Positions 1 through 6,124 of a stretch of DNA of 11,405 nt are shown here, one piece after another. A program made the translations under genes and the position numbers. The number at the start of each line of letters is the position of its first letter. The stretch's first letter is position 1. The stretch spans positions 1 to 11,405 of the forward strand of contig JBKPDC010000124.1 of the NCBI GenBank assembly GCA_046727715.1. The letters run 5' to 3'. This DNA comes from CAVQLX01 sp046727715 (GTDB taxonomy: Bacteria > Desulfobacterota > Binatia > DP-6). The notes beneath the pieces are model-generated. The model was not told the origin of the DNA and ran no database searches. It saw nothing but the letters and a program-made list of their open reading frames with translations.

Positions 1-353
1 ACTTCGGCGACGAGGCGAACGCCTGGACCTCCGGCATCCAGCTGGGCCCCAAGCTCCCGCTCGCGCACGGCAACCAGGGCGTCGGTGTCGAGGGCCTCCT
101 GCTGCTCGGCTGGCGCGTCCGGCAGACGCAGCTCGTGCTGACCTTGCGTCGAAGCGGTCCATCAGCGCCTGTCCTCCCGAACTTCGAGAGGATCCTTCTC
201 GCTCGTATGGGATACCCGTGCCTGTCGCAATCATCTACGTTCGTCGTCGTGCAGGACCGCAGGAGACTCGTTTCAAGACTGGCGGCAGTGCTCATCGGAG
301 GAACGATCGCCACGACCCGTCCAGGAGCGCAGAGCCGACGGGAGATGGAATGA
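1..353 (+). CDS. 3' end of an outer-membrane-barrel-like protein with an aberrant tail (5' partial, possibly truncated)
   Basis: The frame beginning at base 3 is open from the window edge to a TGA at 351-353, so the gene starts outside the window. The first 48 or so residues (FGDEANAWTSGIQLG, then GVGVEGLLLLGW and QLVLTL) alternate polar and apolar residues with Gly turns, as expected of beta-strands in a transporter-like outer-membrane barrel. After about base 147 the character changes: the rest (RRSGPSAPVLPNF... to SRREME) is Arg/Ser-rich, has no strand pattern, and lies in DNA of lower GC (32 of 60 bases at 181-240). The true barrel end may therefore be lost, with the frame running on by chance to the TGA. 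A weak hairpin (CGAGA 185-189, TCTCG 197-201) lies just past the change. An internal ATG at 135 would give only 72 residues and has no good ribosome binding site. Barrel identity is an impression from pattern only. Confidence 0.4.
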   Translation, partial: FGDEANAWTSGIQLGPKLPLAHGNQGVGVEGLLLLGWRVRQTQLVLTLRRSGPSAPVLPNFERILLARMGYPCLSQSSTFVVVQDRRRLVSRLAAVLIGGTIATTRPGAQSRREME

Positions 354-359
354 GTGGCC

Positions 360-365
360 AAGGAG
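360..365 (+). promoter_or_regulatory. Ribosome binding site AAGGAG that fixes the hydrolase start
   Basis: AAGGAG lies 7 nt before the ATG at 373. An in-frame TTG directly precedes that ATG (370-372), so the alternatives differ by a single residue. ATG is the preferred start. Confidence 0.75.
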
Positions 366-372
366 AATTTTG

Positions 373-1287
373 ATGGGTATTTCCGTTCTCGCCCACCGCC
401 CGGCGCCCGTGGGGGCCCCACCTGTCACGCATCACCGGACAACCAAGGTCGACGGGGTGAATATCTTCTACCGTGAGGCCGGCCCCGCGGCTGCGCCGGT
501 GGTGCTGCTGCTGCACGGCTTCCCGACGTCGTCGCACATGTTCCGCAACCTGATCCCCGCCCTGGCGGACCGCTATCGGGTGATCGCCCCGGACTATCCC
601 GGCTTCGGCCAGAGCGACATGCCGGATCGCGCCAAGTTCGCCTACACGTTCGCTCGCTTCACCGATCTTGTCGACGGACTCCTCGATCGGCTCGCCGTCA
701 CGCAGTACGCCATGTACGTCATGGACTACGGCGCGCCCGTCGGTTACCGCCTGGCCCTGAAGCACCCCGAGCGGGTCACGGGACTCATCGTGCAGAACGG
801 CAACGCCTATGACGAGGGGCTGAAGGAGTTCTGGGCCCCGATCAAGGCCTATTGGGCCGACGGCTCGGACGCGCATCGTCAGGCGCTGAGCGCGCTCGTC
901 GCTCCGGAAGCGACGAAGTTTCAGTACACGGACGGCGTCGCCGACTTGAGCCGCATCTCGCCCGACAACTGGGTCCACGACCAGGCCCTGCTCGACCGCC
1001 CAGGCAACGCCGACATCCAGCTCGACATCTTCTACGACTACCGGACCAACGTACAGCTCTATCCCGCCATTCAGGCCTATTTCCGCCAGCACCGGCCCCC
1101 GACGCTGATCATCTGGGGCAAAAACGACAAGATCTTCCCCGCCGACGGCGCGTATCCGTACAAGCGCGACCTGCCGGACGTCGAATTTCACCTCTTTGAC
1201 ACCGGCCACTTCGCCCTCGAAGACAAGGCCGATGAAATGGTCCCTCTGATCCGCGATTTCCTCGACCGAAAGGTTGCGCGGAAATGA
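373..1287 (+). CDS. Alpha/beta hydrolase with Asp nucleophile (epoxide hydrolase / haloalkane dehalogenase-like)
   Basis: A 304-residue cytosolic alpha/beta-hydrolase with no signal peptide. Visible landmarks are the oxyanion-hole motif HGFP (48-51), DYPGFGQS (74-81), the nucleophile elbow VMDYGAP with Asp118, the catalytic acid region WGKNDKIFP (Asp252) and DTGHFALE with catalytic His279. An Asp rather than Ser nucleophile is characteristic of epoxide hydrolases and haloalkane dehalogenases, which form a covalent alkyl-enzyme ester. The cap region (about 150-235) has several Tyr residues (Y221, Y223, Y230) that could polarise an epoxide, but I cannot assign the pair. A halide-binding Trp directly after the nucleophile, usual in dehalogenases, is absent (Tyr119 instead), which favours epoxide-hydrolase-like chemistry. 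It is the first gene of a three-gene set, 69 nt before the DUF1348 gene. Family is confident; substrate is unknown. Confidence 0.92.
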   Translation: MGISVLAHRPAPVGAPPVTHHRTTKVDGVNIFYREAGPAAAPVVLLLHGFPTSSHMFRNLIPALADRYRVIAPDYPGFGQSDMPDRAKFAYTFARFTDLVDGLLDRLAVTQYAMYVMDYGAPVGYRLALKHPERVTGLIVQNGNAYDEGLKEFWAPIKAYWADGSDAHRQALSALVAPEATKFQYTDGVADLSRISPDNWVHDQALLDRPGNADIQLDIFYDYRTNVQLYPAIQAYFRQHRPPTLIIWGKNDKIFPADGAYPYKRDLPDVEFHLFDTGHFALEDKADEMVPLIRDFLDRKVARK

Positions 1288-1356
1288 CCGGAGCGCCCGG
1301 CGACCTCGGTCGCCAGCCTTCCGATCGAAGCCCATCCGCCAGTCCAGGAGGCTGAC

Positions 1357-1827
1357 GTGGCTGAGCCACGACCGCCCCTCCCGCCCTTTACCTTCGAGAG
1401 TGCCGTAGAGAAGGTCCGCAAGGCCGAGGACGCCTGGAACACGCGCGATCCATCGCGCGTCGTGCTCGCCTATACGACCGACAGCATCTGGCGAAACCGC
1501 GCCGAGTTTCTCACAGGTCGCGAGGCCATCCAGGCTTTCCTCACGCGCAAGTGGAACCGCGAGCTCGACTATCGCCTGATCAAGGAGCTCTGGGCCTTTC
1601 GCGAGAACCGCATCGCGGTGCGTTTCGCCTATGAGTGGCACGATGACAGCGGCAATTGGTACCGCAGCTACGGCAACGAGAACTGGGACTTCGACGCCGA
1701 CGGGCTGATGCGGCGGCGCATCGCCAGCATCAACGACGTGCCGATCGCCGAAAAGGACCGCAAATTCCATTGGCCGCTCGGCCGGCGCCCCGATGATCAC
1801 CCATCGTTGAGCGATCTCGGCCTGTGA
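1357..1827 (+). CDS. DUF1348 / NTF2-like family protein
   Basis: A 156-residue protein starting at GTG, with AGGAG at 1346-1350 placed 6 nt upstream. It is nearly all one domain of the DUF1348 family, which adopts the cone-shaped NTF2/SnoaL-like fold. Hallmark stretches are YTTDSIWRNR (39-48), GREAIQAFLTRKW (54-66), ELDYRLIKELWAF (69-81), VRFAYEWHDDSGNWYRSYGNE (88-108) and the C-terminal KFHWPLGRRPDDHPSLSDLGL (136-156). The pocket is lined with aromatic and charged residues, suggesting small-molecule binding or catalysis, but no reaction is established for the family that I can name. It follows the hydrolase and precedes the PPOX gene by 10 nt, so the latter two are almost certainly co-transcribed and may act on the same compound. 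Full length for the family; no anomalies seen. Confidence 0.93.
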   Translation: MAEPRPPLPPFTFESAVEKVRKAEDAWNTRDPSRVVLAYTTDSIWRNRAEFLTGREAIQAFLTRKWNRELDYRLIKELWAFRENRIAVRFAYEWHDDSGNWYRSYGNENWDFDADGLMRRRIASINDVPIAEKDRKFHWPLGRRPDDHPSLSDLGL

Positions 1828-1837
1828 GGCGGCGCAC

Positions 1838-2485
1838 GTGAACAGGGATCTCGTCTCTTCCAGCGATGTCGCCTTCACGCCCACCGTCAAGGCGATCCAG
1901 ACCCGCAAGGACTCGCGCCGCGCCTATGCCAGCATGGAACAGCGCGGCTCGTGGCAGACCCGCATCACGCCCGCCTTGGCCGAGTTCATCGAACGCCAGG
2001 TCAGCATCTTCCTGGGGACAGCGAGCCAGGACGGCCAGCCCTATATCCAGCATCGCGGTGGACCATCGGGCTTCCTCAAAGTGCTCGACGACAGGACGAT
2101 TGGCTTCGCCGATTTCACGGGCAACCGCCAGTACATTACGCTCGGGAATCTGTCCGACAATCCGAAGGCCCATCTTTTCCTCATCGACTATGCCGTCCGC
2201 CAGCGCGTAAAGATCTGGGGGGAGGCGCGCGTCATCGAGGACGATCCGGATCTGATCGCCGAGCTGATGCCGGAGGGATACCGGGCGCGGCCCGAGCAAG
2301 CGATCCTCTTCACGGTCTCCGCCTGGGACGCAAACTGTCCGCAGCACATCCCGCAGCGCTTCGAGGCCGCGGAGGTGGGTGCCATGCTGGCCGAACGCGA
2401 CAAGCGCATCGAGGGCTTGGAGGCGGAGCTGGCTCGGCTGCGTCGGGTTCGGGGCGTGCGTACCAGCGAGGGAAATTCTGGTTGA
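1838..2485 (+). CDS. Pyridoxamine 5'-phosphate oxidase (PPOX)-family flavin-binding protein
   Basis: A 215-residue protein from a GTG at 1838, with a purine-rich GAGGCGG (1825-1831) overlapping the stop of the previous gene. Residues about 45-165 form a PPOX split-barrel. FLGTASQDGQPYIQHRGG (58-75) is the first strand pair that contacts flavin phosphate, FADFTGNRQY (90-99) follows, and DNPKAHLFLIDYAVRQRVKIWGEARVIED (107-135) is the second half of the barrel. Such proteins bind FMN, F420 or haem and reduce small molecules or bind ligands. This one resembles the broad PPOX-related group, not true PdxH. Residues about 180-203 (MLAERDKRIEGLEAELARLRR) are heptad-like and predict a short C-terminal coiled coil, probably for oligomerisation. 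The GTG start is the first reasonable one, and MNRDLVSSSDVAFTP reads like a normal N-terminus. The downstream neighbour is convergent. Confidence 0.88.
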   Translation: MNRDLVSSSDVAFTPTVKAIQTRKDSRRAYASMEQRGSWQTRITPALAEFIERQVSIFLGTASQDGQPYIQHRGGPSGFLKVLDDRTIGFADFTGNRQYITLGNLSDNPKAHLFLIDYAVRQRVKIWGEARVIEDDPDLIAELMPEGYRARPEQAILFTVSAWDANCPQHIPQRFEAAEVGAMLAERDKRIEGLEAELARLRRVRGVRTSEGNSG

Positions 2486-2633
2486 GGGTTGGGCCTGCGG
2501 CTAGCGCGGACGAACGCGCCTCAGCCCAGCACCCTCTAGCTGCTGCGAAGGGACGCGCTCTCCCGCATTCGAGGATCTTCGCCCGCATGATCCGCGGCTC
2601 TCTTCGGCAAGCACCCGTGAGCGTGTGTGCTAC
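2486..2633. other. Convergent intergenic region, possible weak terminator hairpin
   Basis: This 148-nt gap separates the ends of two convergent operons. It contains a perfect 5-bp stem, GCGCG (2504-2508) with CGCGC (2515-2519) and a 6-nt loop, flanked by GGCT (2499-2502) and AGCC (2523-2526), which could extend it with mismatches. A second inverted pair, AGCAC (2610-2614) and GTGCT (2627-2631), sits next to the glutaredoxin stop. Neither is followed by a clear T-run on the relevant strand, so termination here is a guess from context. I see no ORF or RNA gene in the gap. Confidence 0.3.
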
Positions 2634-2858
2634 CTAGAACGCCGACCCCCCCTCCGGGGCGATCAGGATCCGTCCCCCCTCCACGACCACCGGCACCACG
2701 CGCCGGCCGCGGGTGAGCTTCAGCAGCTCGGGGATCGCCTCGCGCCGCGTACCGACGTCGATCTCGTCCACCACCGCACCGCGCGCGGCGAGCGCGGCGC
2801 GCATGGCGTCGCAGTGCGGGCAGCCGGCCTTCGTGTAGAGGAGGACCGGCGCCGCCAT
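2634..2858 (-). CDS. Small glutaredoxin-like protein (Uxx-star-like, Cys form)
   Basis: A 74-residue thioredoxin-fold protein. The N-terminus MAAPVLLYTKAGCPHC gives the first strand and a redox motif CPHC (13-16), encoded by ordinary TGC codons. The cis-proline is in VVPVVV (Pro56). The stretch GRRVVPVVVEGGRILI (51-66) and the short GG-containing C-terminus recall the glutaredoxin-like Uxx-star (seleno)protein family, whose members often carry selenocysteine at the first position; this one has Cys. That family placement is from memory and moderately sure; glutaredoxin fold is sure. The ATG at 2858 was chosen because it places the first strand at the N-terminus. The open frame upstream, to 2969, lies inside the thiolase gene and encodes no fold. 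It follows the thiolase stop with only 2 nt between them, implying translational coupling. Likely role: thiol-disulfide exchange or deglutathionylation, perhaps protecting the upstream Cys-containing enzyme. Confidence 0.87.
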   Translation of the reverse strand: MAAPVLLYTKAGCPHCDAMRAALAARGAVVDEIDVGTRREAIPELLKLTRGRRVVPVVVEGGRILIAPEGGSAF

Positions 2859-2860
2859 CG

Positions 2861-4030
2861 TCAGGTCGGGACCTCGGTGCCGCAGATCAGGGTCGCCGCC
2901 GAGCTGAACGTGCCGCCCAGGCCGTGGCAGATGGCCGTCCTCGCGCCCGCGACCTGTCGCGGTCCGCACTCGCCGCGCAGCTGGCGCACCGCTTCCACCA
3001 GCGTGAACATGCCGTACATGCCGCTGTGGGTGTACGACAGGCCGCCGCCGTTGGTGTTCATGGGGAACGGCCCGCCGGGGGCGGTGCGACCGCCCGACAC
3101 GAACGCCCCGCCCTCACCGGGCTTGCAGAAGCCGGTGGCCTCGAGCCCCATCACCGGCACGATGGTGAAGGCGTCGTAGAACATCGCGACGTCGATGTCG
3201 GCGTGCGTCACACCCGACATGGCGAATGAGCGCTCGCTCGACATCCGGGCCGCATCCCAAAACGCGAAGTCCGGCATCTGGCTCACGATCACGTGCGTCG
3301 ACGCCTCGCCCGTGCCGAGCACGTAGACGGGACGCTTCGGGAGGTCGCGCGCGCGCGCGGCAGAGGTGACCACGACGGCCCCGCCCGCGTCGGTGACGAG
3401 ACAGCAGTCGAGGAGGTGGAGCGGCCAGGAGATCATGCGGGAGCCGAGCACGTCGTCGACGCTGAGCGGATCGCGCATGATGGCGCGCGGGTTCAGCTGC
3501 GCCCACTTGCGGGTGGACACGGCGAGCTCGGCGAGCTGCTCGCTGGTCGTCCCGTACTGATGCATGTGCCGTGCCGCCGCCAGCGCGTAGCCCGTGGGCG
3601 GCCCGGCGAGCCCGAACGGGTTCTCGAACTGCATGCGAAAGGCGTCCGGGCCGAAGCGCGTGCCCGGCATCCCGATGCGCGACGCACCGCTCTCACCATG
3701 GGTGATGAGCGCCACGTCCACGATCCCGGCGTCGATGGCTGCCATGGCGTGCTGCACGTGGGCGATGAAGGAGCAGCCGCCGATCTGCGTCCCGTCGATG
3801 TAACGCGGTCGGAGGCCCAAGTATTCCGCCGTCTCCGACCCCATCCAGAGGCCGGCGCTGAAGACCGCGTCGACGTCGGACGAGTCGAGCCCCGCGTCGG
3901 CGAGCGCGTTGCGCGCCGCCTCGGCGTGGAGCATGAACGCCGACTTGTGCGGCAGTCTCCCATGTTCGTCGGCCTCGGCCGCGCCGGTGATCGCCACGCG
4001 GCCTCGCATGCGGCGCAGGCCCCCGCTCAT
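2861..4030 (-). CDS. Thiolase-superfamily enzyme (SCP-2 thiolase / Ltp2-like), DUF35 partner
   Basis: A 389-residue acyl-CoA-processing enzyme of the thiolase fold. Residues about 9-120 form the N-terminal half, with GGCSFIAHVQHAMAAID (84-100) placing Cys86 at the nucleophile position. Residues about 235-389 form the C-terminal half, with FYDAFTI (284-290), NTNGGGLSYTHSGMYG (325-340, His335 aligning with the His of the classical GHP motif) and TAICHGLGG (365-373, Cys368 at the second active-site Cys). In classical thiolases the third motif is NEAF; here it is YDAF, as in Ltp2-type retro-aldolases, which use a Tyr there. The ATG at 4030 overlaps the DUF35 stop (ATGA, 4 nt), a strong sign that the two products form a complex, as in Ltp2 with the DUF35 domain of ChsH2. 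The open frame continues upstream to 4498, but that part is a shadow of the DUF35 gene. The reaction, thiolysis or retro-aldol cleavage, is undecided. Confidence 0.92.
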   Translation of the reverse strand: MSGGLRRMRGRVAITGAAEADEHGRLPHKSAFMLHAEAARNALADAGLDSSDVDAVFSAGLWMGSETAEYLGLRPRYIDGTQIGGCSFIAHVQHAMAAIDAGIVDVALITHGESGASRIGMPGTRFGPDAFRMQFENPFGLAGPPTGYALAAARHMHQYGTTSEQLAELAVSTRKWAQLNPRAIMRDPLSVDDVLGSRMISWPLHLLDCCLVTDAGGAVVVTSAARARDLPKRPVYVLGTGEASTHVIVSQMPDFAFWDAARMSSERSFAMSGVTHADIDVAMFYDAFTIVPVMGLEATGFCKPGEGGAFVSGGRTAPGGPFPMNTNGGGLSYTHSGMYGMFTLVEAVRQLRGECGPRQVAGARTAICHGLGGTFSSAATLICGTEVPT

Positions 4031-4449
4031 GCACTGCCTCCGGCGGGCCGGAAACGCGGCAACGCCACCTCGGCCGTCGCGTCCGCGAAGGTGACCTCGA
4101 CGGGCAGGCCGATGCGGATCGTCGCCGGATCGGGCTCGATGCCGACCAAGTTGGTCATCATGCGCGGGCCCTCGTCGAGCTCGACGATCGCGATGACGTA
4201 GGGCGAGCCCAGCGGGAAACCCTTCTGCCCGCGGTGGACGACCGTGAAGGTGTGGAGCGTGCCGCGTCCACTCACCGGCCTCCATTCCAGGTCCGCGGAC
4301 AGACAGCGCGGACAGGCGGCTCGCGGGTAGTAGAAGAAGGCGCCGCAGGGCCGGCAGAAGGGCAGTGCGAGCTGGTGCCGGCGAGCGGCGTCCCAGAAGG
4401 GCTTGGTCTCCGGCGACGGAACGGGCAGTGGTCCGGTGTAGTCGGCCAT
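4027..4449 (-). CDS. DUF35 protein: zinc ribbon plus OB-fold, acyl-CoA-binding partner of the thiolase-like enzyme
   Basis: A 140-residue protein with the standard DUF35 layout. Residues 12-30 (SPETKPFWDAARRHQLALP) form the N-terminal helices. A rubredoxin-like zinc ribbon follows with Cys32/Cys35 (FCRPCG) and Cys46/Cys49 (CPRC). An OB-fold runs from about 55 to 130 (GRGTLHTFTVVHRG 61-74, YVIAIVELDEGPRMMTNLVG 84-103, GLPVEVTF 114-121). These proteins bind the acyl-CoA and assemble with thiolase-like enzymes. The ATG at 4449 fits the family N-terminus; an upstream frame to 4659 lies within the divergent gene and is not protein-like. It heads the minus-strand operon and overlaps the thiolase by 4 nt. 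Its 5' leader would be about 26 nt from the promoter described at 4483-4512. All four zinc Cys are present. Confidence 0.92.
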   Translation of the reverse strand: MADYTGPLPVPSPETKPFWDAARRHQLALPFCRPCGAFFYYPRAACPRCLSADLEWRPVSGRGTLHTFTVVHRGQKGFPLGSPYVIAIVELDEGPRMMTNLVGIEPDPATIRIGLPVEVTFADATAEVALPRFRPAGGSA

Positions 4450-4482
4450 GGCAGGCTCGTCGGTGGACTCCGGCGGCCCGCT

Positions 4483-4512
4483 TGTATAGGAAGCCCAAAG
4501 GAGGCCGGTCAA
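4483..4512 (-). promoter_or_regulatory. Sigma-70-type promoter of the DUF35-thiolase-glutaredoxin operon
   Basis: Read on the minus strand, TTGACC (4512-4507, 5 of 6 matches to TTGACA) is followed after an 18-nt spacer by TATACA (4488-4483, beginning with TATA). The expected transcription start near 4476 gives a leader of about 26 nt before the DUF35 ATG at 4449. The -35 box lies between the ribosome binding site (4497-4504) and the ATG (4516) of the divergent gene, so that gene must be transcribed from a promoter overlapping or further inside the DUF35 gene. In DNA this GC-rich a TATA-containing box at the right spacing is unlikely to be accidental, but it is a prediction by eye. Confidence 0.6.
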
Positions 4513-4515
4513 GCG

Positions 4516-5301
4516 ATGCGCCGCAGTGCAGTGGCTCTCGCCCTCACCCTCTCCCTCGCGCTGCCCGCGCGGGCCGCCGACAACGTCGTCCAGTGGGACA
4601 CTGCGGACCAGCACATCGGCGAGGAAGCCGTCGTCGAGGGACGCGTCCTGGGCGTGCACTGCTCGCCGCTGTCGTGTCTCCTCGCCTTCGACCCCACGTT
4701 CAACCGTTTCACCGCCGTCGTGCAGGCAAAGGACTTCAAGCAGTTCCCGCCCGACCAGCTCGACGCGCGCTACTCGGGCCGGCGTGTCCGGGTGCGCGGA
4801 ACCATCGTCGACCGCGACCGCAAGCCCGAGATCGTGGTTTCCAACCCCGACGACCTGAAGCTCGTCGAGACCAAGGAAGACAAGCAGAAGGTGGCCGCCG
4901 ACCGCGCCGAGGTGCAGGATCAGGTGCTGGCCCGACTCGACGTGCTGCTCGATCGGGTGGAAGCGCTCACCGAGCGCATGGTGGCGGTGCAGGAGCGCAT
5001 GGAGACCCTCGTCGCGCAGCTCGACGAGCGCACACAGGCGCTGATGATCGCCGCGGCCACTCCGCCGCCCGCGCCGGCACCGCCGCCCTACGTGGGTCCG
5101 GAGCCACGGCCCGGCTGGGAAGCCATACGCTCGATCAAGCGCGGCATGGCAGCGAGCGAGGTGCGCCGCCTGATAGGCGACCCCATGGGTGTGATACCCG
5201 GTGGCAACGGCTGGACCACCTGGCTCTACGACGACGGGCGCAGCGTCAGCTTCGATGGCCGCGGCCGCGCGCAGTCGATCGCGGGTTTCCCCGGGTCCTA
5301 G
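4516..5301 (+). CDS. Secreted protein: OB-like domain, coiled coil, Pro-rich linker, BamE/SmpA-like domain
   Basis: A 261-residue exported protein I do not recognise as a named family. The N-terminus MRRSAVALALTLSLALPARA is a clear Sec signal peptide with a likely cut before Ala21; there is no lipobox Cys. Residues about 34-118 (IGEEAVVEGRVLGVHC... VRVRGTIVDRDRKPEIVVSNPDDLKLVE) have the strand pattern of an OB-fold, with two Cys (49, 54) that could form a disulfide. Residues about 122-178 form a long coiled coil (RLDVLLDRVEALTERM and following). A Pro-rich linker (183-198) leads to a C-terminal module (about 205-258) with RGMAASEVRRLIGDPMG (209-225), matching the start of BamE/SmpA/OmlA domains, followed by WLYDDGRSVSFDGRGR. 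AAAGGAGG (4497-4504) lies 11 nt before the ATG. Probably periplasmic; function unknown. It ends 10 nt before the convergent sirtuin stop. Confidence 0.85.
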   Translation: MRRSAVALALTLSLALPARAADNVVQWDTADQHIGEEAVVEGRVLGVHCSPLSCLLAFDPTFNRFTAVVQAKDFKQFPPDQLDARYSGRRVRVRGTIVDRDRKPEIVVSNPDDLKLVETKEDKQKVAADRAEVQDQVLARLDVLLDRVEALTERMVAVQERMETLVAQLDERTQALMIAAATPPPAPAPPPYVGPEPRPGWEAIRSIKRGMAASEVRRLIGDPMGVIPGGNGWTTWLYDDGRSVSFDGRGRAQSIAGFPGS

Positions 5302-5311
5302 CCTGCAATTC

Positions 5312-6088
5312 TCACCGCCGCGCCCGCACCAGCTCGGCCAGCTTCGGCAGCACCTCGCCGGCGGGTCCTTGCAACGTGTACCGGCTCATCGCCGTCAGCT
5401 CGGACGGGTAAGGATTCACCTCGATCAGATCGCCGCCGCGCTGGCGGATGTCCATCGGGAACTGCGCTGCGGGAAACACCGTGGCCGACGTCCCCGCCAC
5501 GATCATGCAATCCGCGCGTGCCGCCTCCTCGAAGCACCCCTCCAGCACGTCAGGCGGGATGGGCTCCCCGAACGACACGGTGTCGCTCTTGAGCAGCCCG
5601 TCGCAGTGCGGGCAGCGCGGCGGCAGCGTCGCGAAGTCGATGCCGTCGCGCGGGAAGCGCGTGACGCAGCCGAGGCAGCGGATCAGCGTGGCGTTGCCGT
5701 GGATCTCGAGCAGGCGCCGGCTGCCGGCGAGCCGGTGCAGGTTGTCCACGTTCTGCGTGATGAGCGCGCGCAGCACGCCGGCGTCCTCCAGCGCGGCTAG
5801 CGCCAGATGGCCGGGGTTGGGGCGCGCCGCTTGGAGCGCGTCCCACAGCTCGCGCATGGGGCCCGACGGGTTGAGGCGCTCCTCCCACGCCTTTCGGGGG
5901 TTGGCCAGGAAGCGTTGGAAGCCGTTCATCGGCGGCTCCCCGTGCTTCGTCCACAGGCCGCCCGGTCCGCGAAAGGGCGGGATACCGCTCTCCACGGACA
6001 GACCGGCGCCCGTGAGCGCGATGGCGTAGCGCGCTCGAGCCAGGCACTCGGCCGCCGCCTCGAGCGCTGCGAGGCTCTCCCGGTTCAT
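5312..6088 (-). CDS. NAD-dependent protein deacylase, Sir2 family
   Basis: A 258-residue sirtuin. The NAD-binding motif is GAGLSVESGIPPFRG (27-41). QNVDNLH (112-118) carries the ribose- and nicotinamide-contacting Asn and Asp. The catalytic His130 is in EIHGN. The structural zinc ligands are Cys138/Cys141 (CLGC) and Cys159/Cys162 (CPHC). SDTVSFGEPIP (168-178), GTSATVFPA (199-207) and EVNPYPSE (223-230) complete the Rossmann core. The helix after GPGGLW (41-46) lacks a recognisable Tyr-x-x-Arg pair, which in CobB/SIRT5 binds succinyl or malonyl groups, so a deacetylase or other-acyl specificity is more likely. The start at 6088 is supported by AGGGGG about 8 nt upstream; an ATG at 6124 would add 12 residues but lacks a ribosome binding site. 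It is divergent from mobA. All catalytic residues are present. Confidence 0.94.
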   Translation of the reverse strand: MNRESLAALEAAAECLARARYAIALTGAGLSVESGIPPFRGPGGLWTKHGEPPMNGFQRFLANPRKAWEERLNPSGPMRELWDALQAARPNPGHLALAALEDAGVLRALITQNVDNLHRLAGSRRLLEIHGNATLIRCLGCVTRFPRDGIDFATLPPRCPHCDGLLKSDTVSFGEPIPPDVLEGCFEEAARADCMIVAGTSATVFPAAQFPMDIRQRGGDLIEVNPYPSELTAMSRYTLQGPAGEVLPKLAELVRARR

Positions 6089-6124
6089 GCGGCGGCCCCC
6101 TGTGTCATCCCGCCGCCTCTCCAT

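Noticed and set aside
292..1908. A 538-codon open frame on the minus strand opposite the hydrolase and DUF1348 genes
   Set aside because: It runs across two real genes and their gap, with low-complexity composition and no motif; a GC-driven shadow.
3346..3359. A 14-nt alternating CG run, possible Z-DNA or slippage site
   Set aside because: It lies inside the thiolase-like gene and simply encodes Ala-Arg repeats (ARAR) in a loop.
3293..4201. A 302-codon plus-strand frame over the thiolase-like and DUF35 genes
   Set aside because: Its Arg/His/Ala-rich translation has no domain pattern, whereas the minus-strand genes have clear motifs.
4031..4498. N-terminal extension of the thiolase-like protein by 156 residues
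   Set aside because: This stretch is a shadow of the DUF35 gene in another frame; the family N-terminus begins at the ATG at 4030, which overlaps the DUF35 stop.
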